A DNA stretch of 64,000 nt from Lachnospiraceae bacterium JLR.KK002 (GCA_036941025.1 JAYMNP010000001.1:2254501-2318500), one strand, 5' to 3'; positions 18,121 through 27,693 are shown, numbered from the stretch's first letter. Notes: generated by a model not told the origin, from the sequence alone. Numbers and translations are program-made.

Positions 18121-18406
18121 CAGACAATTGCGAATCGCTTAAATTGTCACAATTTCATGTACAATTATCACAATTTTTCTTAAATATTTTCATCATACAA
18201 AAAGCCGAAATGCCAGACGCACCGGACATTCCGGCGAGCCTCTGAATACAAAGAATCATGTTCAGCAGAGGCTTCCATGTTTCTTTGAGTCTCGCCTCCA
18301 TGGTGCTGAAATGCATTTCTCACCTTTTGTATGAGAAAATATTTGTACTCAAACTTTCTGAATTGTACATGAAATCAGTATAATTACTGAGTTTCGCAAT
18401 TGCCTG
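18121..18406. repeat. Fold-back MITE-like element, copy C (286 bp)
   Basis: Exactly the length of copies A and D. Starts CAGACAATTGCGAA, ends GTTTCGCAATTGCCTG. GGAATTCCCT occurs on both sides (18110-18119 and 18407-18416), a 10-bp direct repeat offset by one base from the left terminus. The two halves are near-complete inverted repeats, with GGCGAG at the inner ends of both arms. It lies between the def stop and the fmt ribosome binding site inside an otherwise compact gene run. Confidence 0.87.
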
Positions 18407-18414
18407 GGAATTCC

Positions 18415-18894
18415 CTATGCTTCTTCCTCTTCTTCCTCTTCCACTTCATGGAGGGGCCCCTCTACTTTTTCCACATACATATGGCCTTCCAGATGGTCGA
18501 TTTCATGGCAGAACGCTCTGGCCAGAAGTTCTTCTCCCTCCATCTCAAACCGCTCCATGTTCTCATTCCAGGCTTCAATTTTCACATAATTCGGTCTTGT
18601 GACCACACCTGCCTTCCCCGGCAGGCTTAAGCAGCCCTCGTCTCCGGTCTGCTCGCCCCGGCAGGCAATAATCCTGGGATTTATCAGCACAATGGGACCG
18701 TCCCCGATGTCAATGACCACCAGTCGTTTCAAAACCCCTACCTGAGGCGCCGCAAGGCCCACACCGTTTCCCTCATACATGGTCTCCAGCATATCTTCAA
18801 TCAGCTCTTTCATTCTGGGAGTTACCTCTTTTACCTCCCTGCATTTTTTCGTCAGTATTTCATCGCCCATCTGGCGAATAGTCCTCAGTGCCAT
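18415..18894 (-). CDS. def: Peptide deformylase
   Basis: Removes the formyl group from nascent protein N-termini. The three family motifs are present in 159 residues: GVGLAAPQVG (I), EGCLSLPG (II, metal-binding Cys) and CHEIDHLEG (III, HExxH). The protein ends in VEEEEEEEA, an acidic tail beyond the usual end of the domain; I cannot assign it a role. It follows priA by 30 bp and is separated from fmt by repeat copy C, whereas the two genes are usually adjacent. Confidence 0.96.
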   Translation of the reverse strand: MALRTIRQMGDEILTKKCREVKEVTPRMKELIEDMLETMYEGNGVGLAAPQVGVLKRLVVIDIGDGPIVLINPRIIACRGEQTGDEGCLSLPGKAGVVTRPNYVKIEAWNENMERFEMEGEELLARAFCHEIDHLEGHMYVEKVEGPLHEVEEEEEEEA

Positions 18895-18924
18895 ATTCCT
18901 CTTCCTCCTTATTCAAACCCTTTT

Positions 18925-21168
18925 TCAAAATCCGTTCATGGGATTAAAATCAAACTGTATGATTATATTTGCAAATTCCCGGTGGGTGCTGACAAATAAT
19001 TCCAGCACATCTTTGATTTTCACCAGTTCCTGATAATCCGCATGTTTAAAATAAATTACCTTTTTATAGATATCTTTTACTTTCGCCACAGAGGCATTGG
19101 CCGGCCCGATTACCGACAATCCTGTGATTTTTCCGTCCTCCTGGGCTTTACGCACTTTTTTGCCCAGCAGCTCCGCGCTTAAGGACGCTGTCATCTCATC
19201 CCCGGAAGCCACCAGCATCACCATCATATGGCCGCAGGGGGGATAATTCATCATGCTGCGCAGGGCGATTTCCGTCTCGTAAAAACGGACGTAATCCTGT
19301 TCTTTTGCCAGTGCAATGCAATAGTGCTCCGGACTGTAGGTCTGTATCACCACTTTCCCCGGCAGAGCGCCCCGGCCTGCCCGGCCCGCCGCCTGAGTCA
19401 GAAGCTGGAACGTCCGCTCCGCCGCGTGATAATCGCTGACATACAGGGACAAATCTGCCGCCAGCACACCCACCAGCGTCACATTTGGAAAATCATGGCC
19501 CTTGACAATCATCTGGGTGCCGATTAAAATATCCGCCTCCTGATTTGCAAAAGCCGACAGGATTTTCTCATGACCTTCCTTATTCCGGGTAGTATCAAAA
19601 TCCATCCGCAATACCCTTGCATCCGGAAACTTCTTTTTCACAATCTCTTCTATTTTCTGAGTACCCGCTTTAAATCCGCTGATATATTTTGAACCGCATT
19701 CCGGACATACCTTCGGCGCCGCCTCCTCATGGCCGCAGTAGTGGCACACCATTCTTCCGTTGTTATGCTGGCTTAAGGATACGTCGCAGTGAGGACATTT
19801 CAGCACATGACCGCAGGCTCTGCAGGACACAAACCCCGCTATCCCCCTCCGGTTGATAAAAAGCATAATCTGCTGGTTCCGCTCCAGCCGGTCCTTCATC
19901 AGCTCCTGAAGCCTTTCACTTAAAATAGAACGGTTCCCCTGTTTTAATTCTTCCCGCAAATCCACAATCTCACACGCAGGCAGTGGCTTTTCTTCGATTC
20001 TTTTTTCCAGTTTCTGCAGAATATATTCCCCGGTCATTCCTTTGTAATAACTGTCCAGAGAAGGTGTGGCAGAGCCAAGCACCACACTGGCTCCCGCCAT
20101 TTTTGCACGCTCAATGGCTGTCTCTCTGGCATGATAGCGGGGCAGCGTCTCACTTTTATAACTGGTCTCATGTTCTTCGTCTATGATGATAATCCCCAGA
20201 TTTGAAAATGGTGTGAACAATGCGGAACGGGGGCCAATCATCACATCCAGTTCTCCCCGTTTTGCCCGTTCAAACTGGTCGTACCGCTCTCCTGCCGACA
20301 TTTTGGAATTCAGGATGGAAACCCGCTCCCCAAAATGCTGATAAAAACGCATGACCGTCTGATACGTCAGGGCAATTTCCGGTATCAGCACAATAGCCTG
20401 CCTGCCGCTGGCCGCCACTTTCTCGATTAATTCTATGTAAACAGCAGTTTTACCGCTTCCGGTTACTCCGTGAATCAGCCAGGTATGATGATGCCCCTGC
20501 TCAAATTCCCGCCAGATACAATCCCTGATCTCCTGCTGCTGTTCGTTCAGTTTTATGGATTTCTTCTCTTTTTTCAGGCCTTCAAAAGGATTCCGGAATA
20601 CCCGCTTCTCTTCCACCCGGAGGATTCCCATTTCCCCCATGGCCCGAATTACGGAAGACGTCATATTCAGCCTGCCCGTCACCACTTCATAGGGCAGCGG
20701 GCTCTGCTCCATCAGGGCTCCCAGAAGCCGGGCCCTTGCTTTGTGATTCTTCTTTTCAAACAGGGCAAGCTGCTCCGCCGCCTGTTCCCGGTTCAAATCC
20801 AGTACCACAAAACGCTGCTTTTTCTCTTTTGTTCTCTGTTTGACGGGGAGCACTGTTTTCAGCGCCTGGTTCATGGTTCCCCCGTAATTTTTCCGCATCC
20901 AGCCTGCCAGGGCAATGAGCTGGGATTCAATGGGAATGCTGCCCTCCACCACGCCGGCAAGTTCTTTTATCCTGGCGGTATCATATTCCGGCGTATCTGT
21001 CAGTTCCACCACATAGCCTGTAGTTTTGCGGTCTCCGGCCCCAAAGGGAATTTCCACCTGCATACCCACCGCAAGCTCCTGCCTTAAATGTTCCGGTATC
21101 CTGTACTGAAACATTTTATCCAGTTTCTCATGAGAAATATCAATCACAATATTGGCATATTCCGCCAT
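18925..21168 (-). CDS. priA: Primosomal replication restart helicase PriA
   Basis: A superfamily 2 DNA helicase that reloads replication at stalled forks. I chose the ATG at 21168 (MAEYANIVID), giving 747 residues, because AGGTGA of the preceding murE stop region serves as its binding site. N-terminal 3'-DNA binding and winged-helix domains (1-190) are followed by HGVTGSGKTAVYIEL (Walker A), IIDEEHETSYK (DEEH), and a zinc-binding insert with four CxxC pairs (CRACGHVLKCPHC, CHYC, CPEC). The helicase end contains TQAAGRAGRG. It is seven bases after murE. Confidence 0.96.
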   Translation of the reverse strand: MAEYANIVIDISHEKLDKMFQYRIPEHLRQELAVGMQVEIPFGAGDRKTTGYVVELTDTPEYDTARIKELAGVVEGSIPIESQLIALAGWMRKNYGGTMNQALKTVLPVKQRTKEKKQRFVVLDLNREQAAEQLALFEKKNHKARARLLGALMEQSPLPYEVVTGRLNMTSSVIRAMGEMGILRVEEKRVFRNPFEGLKKEKKSIKLNEQQQEIRDCIWREFEQGHHHTWLIHGVTGSGKTAVYIELIEKVAASGRQAIVLIPEIALTYQTVMRFYQHFGERVSILNSKMSAGERYDQFERAKRGELDVMIGPRSALFTPFSNLGIIIIDEEHETSYKSETLPRYHARETAIERAKMAGASVVLGSATPSLDSYYKGMTGEYILQKLEKRIEEKPLPACEIVDLREELKQGNRSILSERLQELMKDRLERNQQIMLFINRRGIAGFVSCRACGHVLKCPHCDVSLSQHNNGRMVCHYCGHEEAAPKVCPECGSKYISGFKAGTQKIEEIVKKKFPDARVLRMDFDTTRNKEGHEKILSAFANQEADILIGTQMIVKGHDFPNVTLVGVLAADLSLYVSDYHAAERTFQLLTQAAGRAGRGALPGKVVIQTYSPEHYCIALAKEQDYVRFYETEIALRSMMNYPPCGHMMVMLVASGDEMTASLSAELLGKKVRKAQEDGKITGLSVIGPANASVAKVKDIYKKVIYFKHADYQELVKIKDVLELFVSTHREFANIIIQFDFNPMNGF

Positions 21169-21175
21169 CCCTGCA

Positions 21176-22657
21176 TCACCTGTTTTCTCTTTCCTGTGCC
21201 AGTTCATCCAGAACTTCCTGAATCAGCACGCGCTCATCCATAGGGTACTTTCTGCCTGCAATTTCCTGATAATCTTCATGGCCCTTCCCTGCAAGCACGA
21301 TTACATCGCCCGGCTGTCCGTGGGCAATGGCATATCTGATGGCTTCCTTCCGGTCAATGATTTCCACATAAGCTCCGCTGGTTCTGGCCATCCCAATTTT
21401 AATGTCGTCTATGATTGCCTGAGGCTCCTCAAATCTGGGATTATCGGAAGTAATAATACTCAAATCCGCCAGTCTGCCGGATACCTCTCCCATCTCGTAG
21501 CGGCGCAGCTTCGAGCGGTTGCCGCCGCAGCCGAACAGGCAGACCAGACGGCTGGGCTCATATTCTTTCAGAGTACTTAAAAGGCTTTCCAGGCTCATGG
21601 CATTGTGGGCATAATCAATCATCAGGGTAAATTCATCCGACACCGGAAACATTTCGATTCTGCCTTTTACCTTTGCCGCCTTTAAAGCCTGCCGGATATG
21701 CTCTCCCGACACCTGAAAATGGCGGCAGACAGCAATGGCAGTCAGGGAATTATACACGCTGAATCTGCCCGGCACATCAATCTCCACGTCCAGCTCCACC
21801 AGCCCTTCCGTAGTATAAGACACGCCAAGATAACCCGGACGTTTCACCAGACGGATGTCCGCGGGACGCAGATCCGCCTCCGGAGAAAATCCAAAAGTCT
21901 CCACTTCACAGGTGTGTCCTTCCAGCACCTGCTGCCAGTGTTCATCATCCCTGTTGATGATTCCCGTCCGGCACTGGCGAAACAGCATACTTTTACATGC
22001 CAGATATTCTTCAAAGGAAGCATGTTCATTGGGCCCGATATGATCCGGTTCAATATTGGTAAAAATACCGATTTCAAAGGTAAATCCTGCCGTTCGATGC
22101 ATCATCAGCCCCTGTGAGGACACCTCCATCACCACGCATCGGCAGCCTGCCTCCACCATTCGGTGAAAATAATCCTGTACAATATAAGATTCCGGTGTGG
22201 TATTGCTGGCCGGAATCACCTCATCGCCGATGATTGCTTCAATCGTTCCTATCAGACCTGTCTTGCAGCCTGCATGTTCCAGAATGGATTTCACCATATA
22301 TGTGGTGGTGGTTTTTCCTTTGGTCCCTGTAATTCCGATTACTTTCAGCTTTTCCGCCGGATGATGGAACCAGGCTGCGGAGGTCACCGCAAGACCATAC
22401 CGGGTATCCGTTACCTTTATCACTGTCAGGAAATCCGGCGCTTCCACATCCTGCTGCACCAGCACTGCCGCCGCCCCTTTCCCGGCTGCTTCCATAACGT
22501 ATGTGTGTCCGTCCGTGACAGTCCCCTTAATACACACAAAGAGACAGCCTTCGGTTACCTTTCTGGAATCATACACAAGTTCTGTAATTTCCAAATCCGT
22601 TCTTCCCTGAACTACCGTATAGTCCAGACGCTCCAACAGCCTGTTTAACTTTTCCAT
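21176..22657 (-). CDS. murE: UDP-MurNAc-tripeptide synthetase MurE
   Basis: Adds the third amino acid to the peptidoglycan stem peptide. In 493 residues, GITGTKGKTTTTYMV is the ATP loop, EVSSQGLMMHR the central Mur ligase motif, DYAHNAMSLESLL the C-terminal junction, and ITSDNPRFEEP contains DNPR, the motif that marks meso-diaminopimelate-specific enzymes. It is the first gene of the run, preceded by a near-consensus promoter, and shares a transcript with priA. The DNPR motif is the main basis for inferring a diaminopimelate wall. Confidence 0.94.
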   Translation of the reverse strand: MEKLNRLLERLDYTVVQGRTDLEITELVYDSRKVTEGCLFVCIKGTVTDGHTYVMEAAGKGAAAVLVQQDVEAPDFLTVIKVTDTRYGLAVTSAAWFHHPAEKLKVIGITGTKGKTTTTYMVKSILEHAGCKTGLIGTIEAIIGDEVIPASNTTPESYIVQDYFHRMVEAGCRCVVMEVSSQGLMMHRTAGFTFEIGIFTNIEPDHIGPNEHASFEEYLACKSMLFRQCRTGIINRDDEHWQQVLEGHTCEVETFGFSPEADLRPADIRLVKRPGYLGVSYTTEGLVELDVEIDVPGRFSVYNSLTAIAVCRHFQVSGEHIRQALKAAKVKGRIEMFPVSDEFTLMIDYAHNAMSLESLLSTLKEYEPSRLVCLFGCGGNRSKLRRYEMGEVSGRLADLSIITSDNPRFEEPQAIIDDIKIGMARTSGAYVEIIDRKEAIRYAIAHGQPGDVIVLAGKGHEDYQEIAGRKYPMDERVLIQEVLDELAQERENR

Positions 22658-22691
22658 TATAATTCCTCTTTTCTAAAAGCATACTCGTTTT

Positions 22692-22720
22692 ATTATATGA
22701 TATATTTTGGGATTTGGCAA
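22692..22720 (-). promoter_or_regulatory. SigmaA promoter upstream of murE
   Basis: On the minus strand TTGCCA (22715-22720), exactly 17 bp, TATAAT (22692-22697), 35 bp before the murE ATG. It probably drives the housekeeping run from murE onward. Confidence 0.85.
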
Positions 22721-22801
22721 GTTCCGGGATTTTGAATAACAGTTCAGCCATAGCCTGTTTAAAGGGCGCGGGTTGAACTGGTAAAAACAGAAAACCCAAA
22801 T

Positions 22802-22827
22802 CTGGCCCCTCAGGATTGAGGGGCCAG
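22802..22827 (-). terminator. GC-rich hairpin downstream of the hybrid kinase gene
   Basis: CTGGCCCCTC and GAGGGGCCAG form a perfect 10-bp stem with a six-base loop. On the minus strand it is followed by ATTTGGGTTTT, so it may end the hybrid kinase transcript before the murE promoter. The T run is interrupted, which lowers confidence. Confidence 0.55.
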
Positions 22828-22830
22828 GGG

Positions 22831-22914
22831 AGATGCACACGCAAATGCAAAGGAAATATGTCGCCAGGGCGACGCATTTGCGGCGCAGAATTTCGTAAAA
22901 CGAAATTCTTTTTA
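22831..22914. repeat. 84-bp structured repeat, copy 1
   Basis: Starts AGATGCACACGCAAATGC. It contains CGCAAATGC paired with GCATTTGCG, an inner GTCGC/GCGAC stem, then GAATTTCGT paired with ACGAAATTC, followed by TTTTT. A close copy with only a few differences lies at 42599-42683. It carries no ORF. Both copies sit between minus-strand genes. Confidence 0.85.
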
Positions 22915-23013
22915 TTAATTATTTATCAGCGGAGGCTGCTGGTAAAGTTTACGCTCAATACATTTCTTTTCAAATGCCAGCTGCTGTTTTATTTTCAGAA
23001 CTCCACATTCCGG

Positions 23014-26000
23014 TTACCCAAGGAACTTTTTCAGCATATCAATGAATATATCCATATCCAGCGGTTTTGCAATATGGGCATTCATTCCATTCTTTAAGGC
23101 CGCTTCTTTATCTTCCTCCAGAGCATTGGCTGTCATGGCAATAATGGGCAGATCTTTTACATCTTTTCTGGGCATATTCCGAATCGTCCTGGTGGCCTCA
23201 TATCCGTTCATAATGGGCATCTGGACGTCCATCAGAACCACATCATAATAATTTTCCTCCGCATCTCTTACCATAGCCACCGCGTCCGTTCCGTCCGGTG
23301 CCGACTCCACAACAAAGCCTGCCTCTGTCAGTATGATTTCCGCAATTTCCCGGTTCAGTTCAATATCATCTACCAGCAGAACCCGCTTTCCGCTGAAATC
23401 AGCCAGAGTCCAGGCCGCAACTTCTTCTTCCTTCTCATTCAGGCTGTTGGCAGACAGAAGGGCAGATTTCAAATCAGACATAAAGAGAGGTTTCGCACAG
23501 AAGGCTGTCACGCCTGCCTTTATGGCTTCTTCTTCGATATCGGTCCAGTCATAAGCAGTCAGAATAATGATAGGCACGTCATCTCCCACCACGCTTCGGA
23601 TTCTCCTGGCTGTTTCCAGTCCGCTGGTTTCCGGCATCTGCCAGTCAATGATATAGGTATGATAAGCATCTCCTTCCTCACTGGCACTTCCGGCACGGTA
23701 AATAGCCTCTCTGCCGGAGGTGGTCCATTCCGCCCGCATACCGATTTCCTTCAGCATTTTACTTACGCTGTCGCAGGTATTGATATCGTCATCCACCACC
23801 AGCGCCCGCAGTCCTTCCAAATCCTTAATGCGTTCCGCATCTTTTTCCACATCCTGCAGTTTCAGGGTAAACTCTACGGTAAAGGTGCTTCCATGCCCCA
23901 CTTCACTCTCCACATGGATAGTACCGTTCATCATTTCCACGATATTTTTGGTAATCGCCATACCAAGGCCTGTCCCCTGAATGCCTGACTGTGTAGCGCT
24001 TACCTCCCGCTCGAAAGGTTCAAAAATATGTTCCACAAATTCCGGCGCCATACCGATTCCATTATCCTTAATGGTGAAAATATAATCGCCGTATCCATGG
24101 CGGAAGGTGCTTTTCTGGGTAATCCGGAAAGAAATGCTGCCTCCTGCCGGTGTGTATTTCACCGCATTGCTCAGCAGATTGATAAATACCTGGTTCATTT
24201 TCAGGGAGTCCGCAATGACGTCCTCATTTACAACCTCAAAGGTATCAATAAACAAATCAAGCTGTTTGGCCTTTACCTGGGGCTGTATGATATTTACCAG
24301 ATTATGCATCATCTCGGAAATATTGCATTCCTGTTCCTTAATCTGCACTTTTCCGCTTTCAATTCTGCTCATATCCAGAATATCGTTAATCAGACTGAGC
24401 AGATGGTTACTGGAAGAAAGCACTTTCTGCAGACTGTCATGGACCTGTTCTTTGCTGTTGATATGGCTCAGCGCTATGGTTGCAAACCCGATAATGGCAT
24501 TCATGGGCGTACGGATATCATGGGACATATTGGACAGAAACGTTGTCTTTGCCCGGTTGGCATGTTGGGCCTGCATCAGGGCATCCTGCAATGCCTGCGT
24601 CTGCTCTCTCTGCTTCTTCTCACTCTCGGTAATATCTTTTGTCACAACCATGACCATAATATCGCCCGTATCATCATCCTGCACCATAAGGAAAGACTGG
24701 CGGACGCAAATCTGCGCTCCGGTGGGATCCTGTTCCCAGTATTCCACATCCACTTCCCCTTCTCCCCGGGCAAAGCGCTCTTTCAGATATTCCTGATTCG
24801 TCATGGTATCATAATTTTCCAGAGATTCCGGCAGTACGAACTTTCTCCAGCACGCAAAGCACTCAGAAGCCTTGCAGGGAGCTTCCAGCCCCGCTTTTTT
24901 CAGCATGGAAATTCTGTTTCCATTGATAGTACGGATGATATCATGCTCCACCAGATCCCTGGTCAGGTTAAAATCAAAGGTACAGAGGGCGTTGGAGGTA
25001 ATGGCAATCCGGTACTGTCTTTCCTTCCGGTTTGCAAGAGACATTTCCGCCTGAATAAACAGTTCTTTTTCCTTTACCTCAGTAATATTCTGACGACTGA
25101 ACAGTACTCTGACCGCCCGGCCTTCCTTTCTTTCCAGACACACAACATTGATATGCTCCCATTCTGTCCGGCCATCTTTCAGCACCTGGCATTCGTAACG
25201 CAGGTCTTCATGCCTCATCAGGGCCTGAATCATGGATTCCCTGTCCATAAATTCGGCAAATTCCTGACGTTCATTTTCTTCTGTCAGCGCAGCATACAGA
25301 TATTCGTAAAAATCCCTGTAAGCGCCTCTGGAAGCCATATTGCTGTCCTCCGGCCGGCTTCCTGCCAGATAGAAATAGGTATCTTTTTCAAAATCCACCA
25401 TGACAAAACGCGGAAACAGGGTATTAATCCCCTGAATAATGTAACCCATTTCCTGATTTTCCTGTTTCAGCAGTTTCTGTTCCCGTCTTGAACGGAAAAA
25501 CAGAGCTACAATATAAACAGCAAACATGATAATCAGACATGTCTCCAGCTGGATTCCCACCAGATTTTCATCGTCTATCATAGCCTGCGTTACTGTTTTG
25601 GGAAAGGTCTGTACAAGAACATATTCGCTTTCCGGAAGATACACCACACAGATATTATCTGTTCTGCATTCGTCATCACAGACAAAAGCTCCTTCCCCGT
25701 TCTCCATAAAAACCTTCCGTGCATCCTCTGCCGCTTTCCGGTCAATCACATTTTCTTCCATCAGGATGTCCAGTACATCTCCCTGATATTCCCGGTCATC
25801 TGAACTGGCAATCACGCTTCCGTCCGGCATACAGAGATAAACCCAGGCTTCCTCTCCAAAGTAAGTAGTTTTAAGCATTTCTTTGAGATTTTCTTCCGCC
25901 AGAAACGCTCCGCGGAGCACGCCTATAATTTCACCGTAATAATACACCGGTGCATAAAAGCAGGCCATAGGTTCGCCAAAAAGGTATGGATCAAATATAA

Positions 26001-26412
26001 TATCCATTCCGCTTTTTCCCTGGATACCGTTCTGATAAAAATCACGATCGGTAACATCTGCAACCCGCCCGTCCGAAGAATGGTCCTTTCCTTCCGCATC
26101 CGTATAAATCAGAGCATTAAACAGGTGGCTGGAATTGTCCTCGATTTTCTTCAGCATTTCCGAAGATACCACCGGATCCTGCAGACTTTCCTCCAGAAAA
26201 TATGCATAGGCAGTAATCAGACTGCGGGCATTATTCAGCTTCTCATCTACTTTGTCTGCTGTCATACGGGCCGAATCTGCAGCATAATTCTTATTTCGCT
26301 CTATCATGCGCCTGCTGTTCTGTGTGGTAAACCACCGAAAAAGCACAATAACAGCCGCCAGCAGAACAAAAACATATGCCATTCCCTGTAACGATCTTTT
26401 TCTTCTTCTCAC
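23014..26412 (-). CDS. Hybrid sensor histidine kinase with two receiver domains
   Basis: A membrane sensor of about 1130 residues. The GTG at 26412 (MRRRKRSLQG after decoding) is preferred because GGGAGGAAAT lies just upstream; the exact start is uncertain. Order: membrane helix (about 10-28), a double-Cache-like extracellular region (about 35-285), second helix (ETCLIIMFAVYIVALFF), PAS-like regions, HisKA with NMSHDIRTPMNAIIGFA (phospho-His near 630), HATPase with DNGIGM and GTGLGMAI, then two REC domains with VVDDD/IDWQMPETSG and LLVDDIELN/LMDVQMPIMNG. No HPt domain is seen. The upstream neighbour is a REC-HD-GYP protein, suggesting a joint cyclic-di-GMP circuit. Confidence 0.92.
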   Translation of the reverse strand: MRRRKRSLQGMAYVFVLLAAVIVLFRWFTTQNSRRMIERNKNYAADSARMTADKVDEKLNNARSLITAYAYFLEESLQDPVVSSEMLKKIEDNSSHLFNALIYTDAEGKDHSSDGRVADVTDRDFYQNGIQGKSGMDIIFDPYLFGEPMACFYAPVYYYGEIIGVLRGAFLAEENLKEMLKTTYFGEEAWVYLCMPDGSVIASSDDREYQGDVLDILMEENVIDRKAAEDARKVFMENGEGAFVCDDECRTDNICVVYLPESEYVLVQTFPKTVTQAMIDDENLVGIQLETCLIIMFAVYIVALFFRSRREQKLLKQENQEMGYIIQGINTLFPRFVMVDFEKDTYFYLAGSRPEDSNMASRGAYRDFYEYLYAALTEENERQEFAEFMDRESMIQALMRHEDLRYECQVLKDGRTEWEHINVVCLERKEGRAVRVLFSRQNITEVKEKELFIQAEMSLANRKERQYRIAITSNALCTFDFNLTRDLVEHDIIRTINGNRISMLKKAGLEAPCKASECFACWRKFVLPESLENYDTMTNQEYLKERFARGEGEVDVEYWEQDPTGAQICVRQSFLMVQDDDTGDIMVMVVTKDITESEKKQREQTQALQDALMQAQHANRAKTTFLSNMSHDIRTPMNAIIGFATIALSHINSKEQVHDSLQKVLSSSNHLLSLINDILDMSRIESGKVQIKEQECNISEMMHNLVNIIQPQVKAKQLDLFIDTFEVVNEDVIADSLKMNQVFINLLSNAVKYTPAGGSISFRITQKSTFRHGYGDYIFTIKDNGIGMAPEFVEHIFEPFEREVSATQSGIQGTGLGMAITKNIVEMMNGTIHVESEVGHGSTFTVEFTLKLQDVEKDAERIKDLEGLRALVVDDDINTCDSVSKMLKEIGMRAEWTTSGREAIYRAGSASEEGDAYHTYIIDWQMPETSGLETARRIRSVVGDDVPIIILTAYDWTDIEEEAIKAGVTAFCAKPLFMSDLKSALLSANSLNEKEEEVAAWTLADFSGKRVLLVDDIELNREIAEIILTEAGFVVESAPDGTDAVAMVRDAEENYYDVVLMDVQMPIMNGYEATRTIRNMPRKDVKDLPIIAMTANALEEDKEAALKNGMNAHIAKPLDMDIFIDMLKKFLG

Positions 26413-26460
26413 CAGATATTTCCTCCCTGATTCCTTCCTCCTGCAGCACTCTGTTTCCCA

Positions 26461-26530
26461 AAACACCCCCGGAAGACAGAGGCAGCTTCCGGGGGTGTTG
26501 CAGGCAGAGAATCCTGCCCGGCAGGATTCT
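26461..26530 (-). terminator. Two hairpins between the HD-GYP and hybrid kinase genes
   Basis: Reading the minus strand, GAATCCTGCC/GGCAGGATTC (26510-26530, one-base loop) is followed by CACCCCCGGAAG/CTTCCGGGGGTG (26465-26498) and then TTTTT. The second fits a rho-independent terminator, here placed only about 50 bp before the kinase start, so it may attenuate readthrough into it. Confidence 0.7.
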
Positions 26531-26538
26531 TCGCCTCA

Positions 26539-27627
26539 CTAATTCTCCACATCTGCAAAGGATAATTTCGTCTCCGTTGCATGAAAAAATTCTTCTTTTG
26601 CCAGTCCAAAGCAGTCCAGAATCGTAGGTGAAAACGTACCGCACTCTCCATCTACAATCATGCGCGCCGCTTCATTTACTTCATATGGCGCTTTGTATAC
26701 ACGCTTGCTGACCAGTGCATCATACACATCTGCAATGGAAACCACCTGGGCCCAGATGGGAATATCATCTCCTGACAGACCGTCCGGGTATCCCTTTCCA
26801 TCGTACCGCTCATGATGATACCGGCAGATTTCATAACAGTAACGATAGAAAGCATCTTCTTCCTGTTTGAAATTCTCCAGCAGCTCACAGCCGTATATGG
26901 TATGCTTCTTAATCTCTTCAAATTCTTCTTTTGTCAGTTTGCCAGGCTTCAGCAGTATACTGTCCGGAATGGCAATTTTGCCCAGATCATGCAGTGCGGA
27001 GGCGCTGATAATCAGCTCCACGTCCTCTTCCGAGAGTTCATACTCCGTATAATATTTCACAAGATATTTCAGCAGTACTTCCGTATAATATTTTACACGC
27101 TGAATGTGTTCTCCGGATTCCAGGCTTCGGAATTCCACCACGGAACTCAGGGCATTCACCAGAAAATCATTATTCTTCTTCAGCTTCTCCCTGCTCTCCC
27201 GAAGCTGCCGGGTACGCTTCTCCAGCTTCTTCTCAATATCAATCCTGTGGGAAAACAACTCAATAATATTCATGGTACGCCGCATAACAACCTTAGGCGT
27301 AAAAGGCTTGTATACTATATCAGAGGCACCGTATTCGTATGCCTTTAACTCCGTATCCACAGATGCTTCTCCTGTAATAATAATAACCGGAATATATTCC
27401 ATATAATGCTTCTCCACCATATATTCCAGCACATCCAGACCTGACTTGCCCGGCATGATAACATCCAGAAACATCAGTACAATCTGATCTCCCTTTTCCT
27501 CCAGCAGTTCTATGGCTCCGTCGCCATCCTCCGCTTCCAGAATCTCAAACTGCTCTTCGAAAATAAACTTCAGCATCTCACGGTTTATGTCTACATCATC
27601 AACAATTAATAAAGTGTTCCTTTCCAT
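26539..27627 (-). CDS. Response regulator with HD-GYP domain (c-di-GMP phosphodiesterase)
   Basis: Starts at the ATG at 27627 (MERNTLLIVDD) with AAAGGAG upstream; 362 residues. An N-terminal receiver domain (1-125) has LIVDDVDIN, the phospho-Asp in LMFLDVIMPGKSG and the KPF lysine. A coiled linker (about 130-170) leads to the HD-GYP domain with ALHDLGKIAIPD (HD), YHHERYDGKGYPDGLSG (HHExxDGxGYP) and SIADVYDALVS. These residues hold the di-iron site of active phosphodiesterases that linearise cyclic di-GMP. The gene has its own strong promoter, and the hybrid kinase directly downstream is its likely phosphodonor. Confidence 0.93.
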   Translation of the reverse strand: MERNTLLIVDDVDINREMLKFIFEEQFEILEAEDGDGAIELLEEKGDQIVLMFLDVIMPGKSGLDVLEYMVEKHYMEYIPVIIITGEASVDTELKAYEYGASDIVYKPFTPKVVMRRTMNIIELFSHRIDIEKKLEKRTRQLRESREKLKKNNDFLVNALSSVVEFRSLESGEHIQRVKYYTEVLLKYLVKYYTEYELSEEDVELIISASALHDLGKIAIPDSILLKPGKLTKEEFEEIKKHTIYGCELLENFKQEEDAFYRYCYEICRYHHERYDGKGYPDGLSGDDIPIWAQVVSIADVYDALVSKRVYKAPYEVNEAARMIVDGECGTFSPTILDCFGLAKEEFFHATETKLSFADVEN

Positions 27628-27664
27628 GACTTCTCCTTTGCCGCAATTTCTCCTACATGCCCCG

Positions 27665-27693
27665 ATTATATCATAAGTATTTTCTGAAATCAA
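27665..27693 (-). promoter_or_regulatory. SigmaA promoter of the REC-HD-GYP gene
   Basis: On the minus strand TTGATT (27688-27693), exactly 17 bp, TATAAT (27665-27670), 38 bp before the ATG. Confidence 0.85.

Noticed and set aside
24028..25491. 487-codon plus-strand ORF opposite the hybrid kinase
   Set aside because: The minus strand has unambiguous kinase domains over the same interval, and this ORF has antisense-type composition rich in His, Phe and Ile.
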